Shown in pieces: positions 42,925-52,676 of a stretch of DNA of 64,000 nucleotides. Within the stretch, counting starts at the first letter, position 1; each line of letters starts with the position of its first letter. The position numbers were made by a program, and so were the translations under genes. The notes under the pieces were generated by a model. That model did no database searches. It saw only the letters and a program-made list of their open reading frames with translations, and was not told the DNA's origin. Origin of the DNA: Rhyacophila brunnea (lineage: Eukaryota > Arthropoda > Insecta > Trichoptera > Rhyacophilidae); the NCBI GenBank assembly GCA_022495005.1, contig JAGYXB010001575.1:62001-126000 (forward strand), given 5' to 3'.

Positions 42925-43275
42925 TCTAAATTATTTATTTATTTGAAAAAGACACGTTGAGTACATAACAAATTATTAATTCAGGACGTTCACAACATGA
43001 CATTTAGAATAAAAATTACAAGTAATCAGTTAGAGAAAAAACAAGGTGGATAAAAAAAAGAAAGCAATAGTTTTATACAAAAGAAATAATATAAGAAAAA
43101 CAACAATAATTCAAAAAATACAAATTAAACAATAAAATAGAATTTAAAAAACAGAATATATAATGGATCGCCAAAAATATCTACATCTCTAGGGAGTGCA
43201 TTGACCAGCCGCACAGCCCTCGCTATTGGTGCCTGGCGAGCCTGACATGAGGAAACAGCTTTCACCCAAAATAGG
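42925..43275 (-). pseudogene. Jockey-like LINE 3' end, copy 3
   Basis: Starts with the reversed 3' UTR (GACGTTCACAACATGACATT) and continues into a decayed C-terminal coding segment (GTGCATTGACCAGCCGCAC region). It differs enough from copy 1 to be a sister family. Confidence 0.6.
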
Positions 43276-43784
43276 TCATGGCTGCGCTGCGACCACGCAT
43301 GTAATTGACGGGTGCGTAAAAATTCAAATTTTCTAGAATATCGGGATTATTACCGACCTGATTGAAAATCACTGGTTTATGTCTACATATTATATGTACC
43401 TATTGAGTGAAAAACGTAATAAGAATTGTACCCCGCCTGCGGGAATCAAAGCTGAAAACCTTGTATCACTAACGGTAATGTTTCCTACATTAAACACAAA
43501 AATAATGGGAGGTGGGTTGCCCTCTGAGTGAGGCTGTAACAAGATTTTAATCTCAATCTTGGCGAAATGTGGAATAAACGTGTTAGTTATTTTCAATAGT
43601 TGAGTCTGCACATAATATGCATTAGAGTTTGTCACGTAAACGAAACGCGCATTCAATATTGGTATTATTTGAGGACACTTGGCGCACTTTGTGTTTTTTA
43701 TGTTTTATGGCCTGGCCATAAAGTAATAAACCGAACCCGATGTCAAAGCGTTGGTCCATGGCGACTGACTTTCACATTTCTATC

Positions 43785-43960
43785 TTATTAAATATACATA
43801 ATTTTGAAAACACTCATGAGAAAATATAGCCAATAGAAAAAATCTTTTTTTGAAAAAAGTAGGACACCCGGCAGGAATCGATCTTACGTCTCTTGAGTAT
43901 TGCGCCCTGTGCATTACCACTATGCTACGACTGCCATGCTTAATTGCGACAAATTTTAAT
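43785..43960 (-). repeat. tRNA-like SINE, copy 2
   Basis: On the minus strand GTCGTAGCATAGTGGTAATG (A box) and AGATCGATTCCTGCC (B box) are well kept. It is inverted relative to 17262-17460 and shares its flanks. It lacks CCA-type 3' processing context and a full cloverleaf, so it is a SINE. Confidence 0.62.
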
Positions 43961-43997
43961 TATTGGCCTTTTTAATACCTGCTCATAAGCGCTCTCC

Positions 43998-44090
43998 AAA
44001 TTGAGTTAAGGTAGACGATCGGTTTTTGTATTCTAAATTAATTACTAACTGACGTCACGGATCACTCCAATATTTTCTGTTGTAACTTAC
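43998..44090 (+). repeat. Dispersed repeat G, copy 2
   Basis: CCAAATTGAGTTAAGGTAGA and ACTGACGTCACGGATCACTC match 17100-17200. Confidence 0.58.
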
Positions 44091-44095
44091 TGCAG

Positions 44096-45403
44096 AGGCA
44101 AGCAGATAATTGTTGGGGCGGACGTTAACGTCCAGTCCTTGCTCTGGGCCCAGACCTAACAAGGACAGTCCCGAGCCACTCGAGGAGCTCTTGGCCGCCT
44201 TTGATTTGACGGTGCTAAATGACCCTGACGGGCCAGCCACTTTCTCCACCAGAAATTGTGAGTCACATATTGATGTCACTCTGACATCCAGTGGCGTTGC
44301 CAAACGCGCCGTGGACTGGCAGGTCCACGTGGACGCGGTGGCTAGCGATCACCGTCTGATCACATTTTTGTTCAGAGTTGCGGGAGATGCGGCCCCATTG
44401 AACCAAACCGAGAGCGAACTGCTTTCCAGGCGCTTTTGGACGAGCGGTGTCAATTGGGATGCTTTTGACGTCAAAATTGGTGGACTGGCCTCTGCCATGT
44501 CGGCTGACGATCTCTATCAAAAAGACAATGACTTGACTGCGTTCATTACTCAAACTGCGGAGTCCACGCTGGGTAGAACCTTTCTGAGGCCACCCAACCT
44601 TGGCCATGGTGGATACCAAACTTGACGTCTTTGAGAATGACCATGAGACTTGCCCAAAGAAAATTGCAAAGAGCTAGAAGATCTCAGAACGACTTATCCA
44701 GAAATGACGAACCTACGGAGATTGCTTATAAATCCGCAAGGGCAAAATTCAAAAAAGAGTTAAATAAAGCCAAGAAAAAGCACTGGCGGGATTTTGTCTC
44801 TGAAATGGGGGGCTATAATCCGTGGGGACCGCCTTTCCGCGTGATAAAGCTGGGATCAAGGCCTGGTACAGTCATGGCGGCTATGCGGCGCCCCGATGGC
44901 ACCTTTGCGATGGACAGCGCAGAGTCTGCATCCATACTGCTGGAAGCTCTAATTCCACAGGACATACCTACGGCACATGAGGATGACAGAACCTGTCAAC
45001 TAAGACTATCTGCAATCTTGCCGTTGGAGAGTCAGCATTCTCCTGAGCTTACCCAGTCGGAGGTGGGATTAATTTTTGATGGCCTCAGGGTGGGCAAAGC
45101 CCCCGGACCTGATGGGATCAGCAATGTGATTGCCAGAAGGGCGTGGCTTCGAGCGCCTCATGATATAGTCGGGCTGTATGCTGACTGCATGAGCAGGGGC
45201 ATCTTCCCGGACTGTTGGAAGAAGGGTCTCCTTAGGATTATACCTAAGATGAGCACACGACCACCGCATGACCCAAAAGTGTACCGTCCAATCACTCTTC
45301 TGCCAGTGCTGGGTAAGATATTGGAGCGGTTAATCAGCAGAAGGCTGGAGGACCACCTTGAGAGAATCTACCCTATCTCGGAAAAGCAATTTGGCTTCAG
45401 AAC
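44096..45403 (+). pseudogene. R1-type LINE fragment: endonuclease end and start of RT
   Basis: Three frame segments: IIVGADVNVQSLLWAQ (44106 on), then 44110-44625, then 44622 to about 45403. The first two are the back half of an APE-type endonuclease (ADVN; ESHIDVTLTSS; ASDHRLITF). The third is the linker and RT start with GKAPGPDGISN, YRPITLLPVLGKILERLIS and ISEKQFGFR, typical of the R1 clade. Two frameshifts break it. The polymerase active site is missing, because the 3' side is replaced by a family A repeat at 45404. GC content is far higher than in the surroundings. Confidence 0.82.
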
Positions 45404-45593
45404 AGAATTAGCTGAAAATGAATTCAATTCTGCTTAAAGATGGCTAAAAGTATTAAAATAATGCATTTGAATCGTGTTCTGATATATTCTAAAACTTTCA
45501 AATGTCTAGCTAGTCGGGAAGTTAGTTAAAATTCGATTGCAAGATTTGTACTGGACAAACAAGAATAGGAGCTAATAAAAACGTTGTAAAAAT
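45404..45593 (+). repeat. Dispersed family A, copy 6 (3' half)
   Basis: Begins inside the family at AACAGAATTAGCTGAAAATG exactly where the R1-like LINE stops, and ends ATAAAAACGTTGTAAAA. Confidence 0.75.
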
Positions 45594-46077
45594 CATAATA
45601 AATGTATCAAAAGCTTGGACATAATGGGTCAATGTAAATTTACAAAAATAATATTTAAACTGTGAATTTTGAGTAATGGCTTCCGGCTTGCACCTGCCCT
45701 CTCGCGCTGGAGAAAAAATCAATTTATAATAAAATTTGACAACACCTCGTGTTATTGAACAAATAAAAAAGCAACGATGTTTACATTTCGCCGAAAATAT
45801 TTGCACTTTTCATATGTGCGTCTTTGTCTTTCGACATTGTTCATTGAAGAAGTGAATGAGACGGAAAAGGTCGATTAATATGCTAAAATGTAGGGTAAGT
45901 GATTCGGTGTTTTAATATTCAATTGCTGCCCGTAATTTGATACTAAAATTGAATTACAAAACCGATGAATCGATTCTCGACCGTAACTGCCAAACGTGCC
46001 AAATAACTTTTTTTAAAGGGGTGTATTCGAGGTTTCAGTGGTACTTTATATATATTTTTAATACAACTTCATTCAAG

Positions 46078-46316
46078 CGCATCTATTCTATACACAAGAC
46101 TGCCTTTGGCCGCTACGGCAACTATCTAGGGTAGGTTTGTATCGAAGTATTGGCACTTATTGTAACAATTACGATAAGTTAAGCGTCTAAACAGCCAAAA
46201 CTCGCTCTAATTTACTACAGCCAAAAGAAGTGAAGCCAAAAGAATACTTCGATACAAACCTACCCTAGATAGCTGCCGTAGCGGCCGAAAACAGTCTTGT
46301 GTATAGAATAGATGCG
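46078..46316. repeat. Long hairpin (75-bp arms)
   Basis: Arms 46078-46152 and 46241-46316 are almost perfect inverted repeats (CGCATCTATTCTATACACAA; GGCCGCTACGGCA; CTAGGGTAGGTTTGTATCGA). The 88-base loop shares TGTAACAATTA and CGTCTAAACAGCC with the hairpin at 11422-11603. Weaker pairing extends outward to about 46020 and 46370. Confidence 0.8.
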
Positions 46317-46778
46317 CTGAGCTTAATAAAATTGAATTCCAAACGTCGGTCCCCAAAAAACAACTTTTTTTTTGCTAAAGATGTTATCAATCTGTAAACG
46401 TCATCGATGAAACTGATACCAATTTAGTTGAGTTTCATGTCGGTAACTTAAAAGTTTCCGAAGTTACAATTTTCGAAAAAAACAAGCAGTGTATGAAGTG
46501 TATGTTACTCCGTGTTTCCTGTGGATCTTGTCACTCAGATTTGTGGTACCTATAATTATAGCTGTCAGCATTTTAGCAAATTAAAATATCTATTTTTCCG
46601 CAGTATCAAAGTATACGACTGCAATAATTATTCCCAGCTATTCGGATGTCCATTGACGCAAATGTCATTTTAGTCGCTGGCTCGATCAATATAATTATTT
46701 ACTAAGTTATAATGAAAAGTATATTATGTTGACTGTATAAATAAGCGAATAATATTTCATCGAGAGGTCACTCGAATA

Positions 46779-47173
46779 CAGTGACGTCCCCAGATAAAAT
46801 GCCGCCCCTAGGCAGCGCCAAAATGCCGCCTCATTATTTTATACATTATTTTTATCATCCTTTCATGAGTCCAATACCTAATAAATGTTTTGTTTTGATA
46901 CAATACTCACAAAATATCAGACTAATTATTCGCAAATCTGCACATGTCGTTTCTGGTCACCAAGGACGTCGAATGGCAACGGAAGTAAACTAGATATCGC
47001 GAACCCGACAAAACCAGTGAGTTCAATTTTTTAATCGAAAGATATTATCGTTCTTACTAAGTTTAGGTAGCTATTTCTATATATTCCAAATGATATTCCT
47101 CGATTTGCCGCCCTTTGAGTAACTGCCGCCCCCAAGCGACGCTCAATCTGCCTACCCCCACGGGACGTCACTG
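46779..47173. mobile_element. hAT MITE (CAGTGACGTCCC termini), copy 2
   Basis: 395 bp. The perfect 8-bp TSD CTCGAATA stands at 46771-46778 and 47174-47181. Ends CAGTGACGTCCC and GGGACGTCACTG; subterminal ATGCCGCC repeats. Confidence 0.93.
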
Positions 47174-47436
47174 CTCGAATATAAGTTCCCGGGCTGTTAG
47201 AATCTCATTCTCCGTATAGTCCCGCACAACATCTCATTGTACCGAGATGCTGACTTCGGACCCGTATCATAAGTATTGTAACATAACTACTAACTGTAAT
47301 ATACTATTGTACCAACCGTTACGCCTAATAAAACTCGCTTTTGCATCCATCTTCGACTTCTTTATCATCATCCTCCACACCATGACCTACGACACCTCGA
47401 CGACTCCCCCAATGATAACTCAAATCGAACCCCACA

Positions 47437-48004
47437 CAGTGACGTCCCGTAGGGGTAGGCAGATTGAGTGTCGCTTGGGGGCGGCAGATACTCGAATGGC
47501 GGAAAATCGAGGAGAATCATTAGGTATATATAGAAATAGGTACCTAAACTTAGTAGTAACGGAAATTTCTTTCCATTAAAAAAAATCGGCTCACTACTAT
47601 ACTACACACTAATGTATTAATTAACATAAAAAGTTTACCAGGACTTTAATTTTTTTGTCGGGTTCGCGATGTCTAGTTTACTTCCGTTGTCCTTAGACGT
47701 CACGTTCTTGATGATCAGCAATAACATATGGAGATTTGCGAATTATATTTGAGTAATAAGTAGGTACGAGTAGGTAGGTACATACTTAGCTAATTAAGTT
47801 ATCCAAATATTTTTGACGGTCACTCGCGAGTTTTCAAAGTTGCAAGTGCATTTAAATTAGATTTAGTGGTATAGGTATAATATTTTGTTAGAAATTCATC
47901 CATACAACACATTTCTTAGATATTGGAGTCATGAAAGGATGATAAAAAATGGGGTGACGTTTTCGCGCTGCCTAGGAGCGGGATTTTGTCTAGGGACGCC
48001 ACTG
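47437..48004. mobile_element. hAT MITE (CAGTGACGTCCC termini), copy 3
   Basis: 568 bp, inverted relative to copy 2. The perfect 8-bp TSD ACCCCACA stands at 47429-47436 and 48005-48012. The right end is GGGACGCCACTG. Only 255 bases separate it from copy 2. Confidence 0.92.
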
Positions 48005-48012
48005 ACCCCACA

Positions 48013-48605
48013 TAATCAATTCATTGTTTCAAATTTGACGAAAATTTTTCATTATTTTCTTCGGATTGTTAATCTCGTATATATCTCATGTTGAACTGAT
48101 ACTATATGATATTTTGTGGCCAATTTTGGTCTCACTTCTCATTCTAAAGCGGCTAAAGGGGTTTAATTTTAAAAACATTTGTTTGGTTTTGGAAGTTGCT
48201 CGAATTAAAAATAAAAAAAAAATGGTCTCCTTTTATACAGTCCCGGCGACACGGCGTCACAAAATGGTAGCCAATTTTCGGACGGTCAGAATGATTTCGC
48301 TACCTCGCTACGCGGTCGCCAGCCGATGATAATTAATTCCAAACTCATGTGGTTTCCTTTAATAATAGGTAATTTTGACGAGGAGGACCACCCGTGAGTC
48401 GGTCGCCATTTTCCGTTCGCCTCCCGCTTGCGCCGTTTTACTTTTAGCCATAAAACAAAAACGGTTGACATTTATTTATTCGATATTCAAATTTACCACA
48501 ATTAGGTATTCGGAATGTCCAACGTAATTCCACACACGATGGTCGTGCTCCTACATCTAATGTATTATTGTAATATGCACATACTTAGTTGCATGTTGTC
48601 GTGTC
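48013..48605. other. No gene seen
   Basis: Contains a CpG-richer patch (48240-48440, AAAATGGTAGCC.. and GGTCGCCATTTTCC) with a loose inverted symmetry, perhaps a decayed element. No exon supported. Confidence 0.45.
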
Positions 48606-48938
48606 ATCTAGAACAGCGCTGTCCAACTTCTTTTATGCCGCGGGCCATTTTTTCTTTAGCAAACATTTCGGGGCCAAAGAGGATAGGTAAATGATAAGTC
48701 AGTTAATGTCAATTCAAAAGTTGGTATTTTATACAAAAAAAAAAATGAAAAATAACACAATTAGAAATAATAAAAACAATAATATTATTAAGTTATTTAC
48801 TTAATTCTTTTTTTGTATTTTTTTTAATTCACTATCAATTAGGTACGTTTACAAAACAAAGATTGTACTTATACGTAGTTATAAGTTATTTATTGGGAGC
48901 ATTGTGGCCTTAGTTGTTGAGCAACAATTTCTTTTATA

Positions 48939-49830
48939 CAGGGCTTTTTTTAAAAAAAAAAAGGTGTCGGAACTCACTTCATGTCAAGCTTTTTACTAAA
49001 TAAAATTATATTCAAATGTCACTTAAATGAAATTTAAAGGAGCTATGCCACGAAGCGAACAAAAAAAGGTTGATTTTTACGATAATTTTTTATTTTAGTC
49101 AAAACAAAGCTACAGAAACAATAAAATACATACATTATATTTGAAATATATTGTACAAATAAGACTAAATAAGACTAACTTTAAAATATAATTGTAAATA
49201 CATATGTAATGTATTTATTTATGAACTTGAATAAAAGTTAAATGACCAGCAGTCTGGCCAATTGTTTTGAGTTCGACCTTGATCCCCGAGATCAGCTAGA
49301 GATGATTCAGGAACATCTACATGTACCGATATTTCCATATCTTCTGTCATCGTTTCTGTTTTGAGCTTTTTATTTGCGGAATCGGCGCCGCTGCCGGTGG
49401 TTGAGAAGTAACAGGAAATTTTTTTCATATTTAAACTTGGGGTTGCACTAAATAATATATAAAATAGTTGCACAACACGTAATCGTAACACAAACTGACT
49501 AAACAAACGTAAATAACAATATACGCAGATGCTGCCATGCGATAAACGTCAAACTGTCAAAATCATAATACGCAGCATACGTATGAAGCTAGTTACATAC
49601 GCATGTTTGCTATTTAAACTATACGGTTACTTCACTAACACTAACACGCCAACATTCAAAATGGCTTCCACCTGTACCTTATTTTATCATTTTAACGAAT
49701 TATTATTGTAATTACTTAAGCCGCTTAAGTTAAGCGCAAATATTTTTTCGTTTAATTGATTTTGAAATAAAACCGTGAAAAAAGGTGCCGGAACGCCGTT
49801 CCACCGCGTTAAATGGAAAAAAAAGCCCTG
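48939..49830. mobile_element. Nested hAT element (CAGGGCTTTTTT termini)
   Basis: 892 bp inside the element above. Ends CAGGGCTTTTTTT and AAAAAAAGCCCTG with subterminal GGTGTCGGAAC and GGTGCCGGAAC. The perfect 8-bp TSD CTTTTATA stands at 48931-48938 and 49831-49838. It keeps a short antisense coding relic (49219-49428). Confidence 0.92.
49219..49428 (-). pseudogene. N-terminal relic of a hAT/ZMYM-like transposase
   Basis: From the internal ATG it reads MKKISCYFSTTGSGADSANK, then VDVPESSLADLGDQ and NNWPDCW. The MKK-I-x-x-YF start, Ser-rich spacer and later D-L-G motif resemble the N-terminus of the hAT transposase group related to ZMYM proteins, before its TTF zinc finger. Everything after it is deleted. 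Confidence 0.45.
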
Positions 49831-50321
49831 CTTTTATATCAATATTTGTTGTGGCAAGTCTAATTATATTTTCAAGCGTGGAGTCCTTCAAGCTGTTTCT
49901 ATATTTTGATTTTATGTATTTCTTGTCAGTGTATATGTGTATATTATGTACTTCCGAATATAGAAATACATTTCAAGTCAAAAATCTCTCATTTGTGGGT
50001 ATTCTTCTATATCCAAAAGTTTGAACACTTCTATTCCAGTTGCTCCACTAGTTGCAATAAATGGGTCAGCCTGAAGGTCGTATAATTCCAATCAGAGATA
50101 ATATCGATATTGAATGGATCACTGAATAAATTAATAATTCAGCTTAAGGTCATCAAATTGAGAAAATCTTGTATTAAAATCTTCAATGAGGGTATCTAAT
50201 TTAGGTTAAAAAAAATCGAAATTCACTCCCCAAATGTTTGATGAAAAATTTTATGTAGGTACAGCTCGCGGGCCCCAAACAAAATTTGACGGACCGCCAG
50301 TTGGACAGCGCTAATCTAGAA

Positions 50322-51499
50322 TATAATTATAGTATGGACATCGCGACCCAGTCTTTCTAAAGGATATTTTCCAGTAAACCAACAGTTGAAATATGTAGTA
50401 TAAGAGGGAACTACATTTTTAACAATGCTTGTTATTTCATAATTAATCTAACCCAGGAAAATTAGAAACCTTTGTAGTTGTTCATCACTTTTCGTCGGGA
50501 ACATATTTTCTACTAAGTTTAATATTAATATATTACACCTCTTGAGTATAGTATTTTTATTATTTATAATTACTAATGATCTATTATTATGTTTTGACGA
50601 TTTATACGATAATCGAGTGTACTATTAGTGATGTGATGAGGTAGGGGTTTTTAACAAACACTCTTCATCTATTCATAATTTTTGTTTGTTATATTTTTTA
50701 TTGTGATCCTTCACTTAGGTAATACGTAGGTGATAAAGTTTTTACCTACTTTATTGTATTAATTTGTTATATAAGTTAGGGTTAACAGTTTTCGTTGTAA
50801 ATGTGTATTTGCCTTTTGGTGAGTGCACATAGTGCATAAAGATGCCGAAAGGCGAAACCCGGGTTCCAAAAAACGACTCAAATGAAATAGTACAAAACTT
50901 AAATAAATTAGAATTTAAGTACTAAGTTTAATTTTATAAATGGATACATATTTGATTAATAAACACAGAACTGTTCTTACGGTTGTTTTATTGTATGTAC
51001 ATAAACACTGTATTGAGGTTGTATATATTTAGATAATATTAATTTAATTATCTATGTGAATTCAGTATTTAATAGTTTTACGGCATTCTCGGACAAACAC
51101 AGTATGCGAGGAACGATTAATCTATTTAGAGATTATTTGTGAACTGCTGGATTTAAAGATTGATATCGACTAATCATTATAATATGTAATATGATAAGTT
51201 CGAGTGACGAGTACTTAATTATCGTCTGAGATCGTTAGTTCTATGTTATGTTGATAGATGTTAAATAATATAACTTTTCCCCATGTAGGGCGAAATACAA
51301 TATTTGAAAATAAGAAAAAAAGTGCACACATATTTTGTTTTGGGTGAATACTCCAAAATCAATAAATAAGTGATAAATATAATATGTCGTATTCAGATAG
51401 TTAATTACCCCGGGAAGTTAACCGGCATGGTTGACTGCAAATGAATATCGTTGAGTAGTAGATACTGCAACATATTTTAAATTTAAATTAATTTATCAT
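50322..51499. other. No gene seen; short inverted homologue of 7828-7893
   Basis: At 50810-50872 TGAGTGCACATAGTGCATAA and GATGCCGAAAGGCGAAA repeat, inverted, the sequence at 7840-7893. Otherwise nothing recognised. Confidence 0.5.
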
Positions 51500-51582
51500 A
51501 CTTGATTCCAATTGCATCCGAATTGAATTTAAATAAAAAAGGTCCAATTGAAGATTCTAATCGGATGCATTTGGAATCAAGT
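51500..51582. repeat. 83-base hairpin, pre-miRNA-sized
   Basis: ACTTGATTCCAATTGCATCC pairs with GGATGCATTTGGAATCAAGT across a 40-base loop; the stem is about 24 bp with one internal mismatch and extends through CGAATT / AATCG with a bulge. It could be a small MITE or a microRNA-like precursor. Confidence 0.55.
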
Positions 51583-52660
51583 AAGGCGCAGTGCCGTGTG
51601 TTACCAATTATTGTAGATAACCGCCTTGTAGAATGATTAATTGTGAATAGTATTAAAAAATTCTCCAAATGCAACAAATCGTAAGACGTTCCGTGAGCGT
51701 GAATTTTACTGTCGGCAACAATATCGTTCATGGTATATTAGTTGAGAACCTCTGGCGTAGAACACTACCGGGGATATTTGTGGGTCATTAAAAAAACAGT
51801 TTCTTTAAAATAAATCATCCTCACTGATAAGCAACTCTCCTCCCTCTTCATCTATTTTTGAGGGGGTTATATATAATATTTGTGCCCCATACCGAAGGGC
51901 CTCGCGTAATGCTCCAGTAAGGCCTCGCACTTGTTAAGACCAGCCCTAGTCTTGCTAAGAATTTTCGTACAAGAAGTTATGTACATAAAGCCATAAGATA
52001 GTTTAGTTATAGTTTCTCACGTCTAAACTAGAGTACAAGTAACACATACTTATTTTTGTTTAACATACAGTTTATTATAAAGCAAAGTATTTAGATGTGA
52101 CTGGTTTTAATTCTCACGAACGCGATGGAAGAAATTCATTAAAGTTTATATGACTCTCTCGAGTTTACACACCCCCACACTTGCCACTGGCTCGTTCGAG
52201 TAAAGTGGGTCGACATGAAAACTTGCACTTGTAATCGATCATGTTTTGTTTGATTGTAAAACGTGTAAACTAGTTGGCGAATCTGACAGATTTATTGCAA
52301 AGCTTTTCTTCAGTGGATCATTATTATAATAGGGATAGTTCATGCAGAATTTTGCTCAGACGCGCAAACAAGAACCATTTTTCATCAGTTTCATCAGGTT
52401 TTCCCCATATCTAACTAACTAGCTAATATATTGTATGTATTTACCTAGTATATAAATATAATCAAAACCATACTATACTCTATCTAATCTATCACCTAAC
52501 CAAGGTCGATTAAGTATATCGGTTGATGAAAGCACCACGCACCGTAATTCGATTGGATGACTTCGATGGGTATGACGTATGCAGCTTTCCAAGCGTATCA
52601 TGTACGAGACTATAAACCGTTCATGAGGAAGTGAATTGGATTGAATGGCGACCTCAGTCA
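51583..52660. other. No gene seen
   Basis: Unrecognised intergenic DNA. Open frames here are short and domain-free. Confidence 0.5.
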
Positions 52661-52676
52661 TGTCTTGGGTAACTGC

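Larger units (their letters stand above)
48614..50313. mobile_element. hAT element (CAGCGCTGTCCAAC termini) with nested hAT
   Basis: 1.7 kb including the insert. The left end is CAGCGCTGTCCAACTTC and the right end AGTTGGACAGCGCTA. The perfect 8-bp TSD ATCTAGAA stands at 48606-48613 and 50314-50321. GGGCCA/GGGGCC subterminal motifs. Host part about 800 bp, non-coding. It is interrupted at 48939-49830 by a different hAT element, which fixes the order of insertion. Confidence 0.92.

Noticed and set aside
43860..43940. Functional tRNA gene on the minus strand
   Set aside because: No full cloverleaf could be drawn, and a homologue with the same flanks exists at 17262-17460, which marks a dispersed repeat.
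44110..45437. Host gene with reverse transcriptase domain
   Set aside because: Frameshifts, missing catalytic palm and repeat junction mark a dead LINE.
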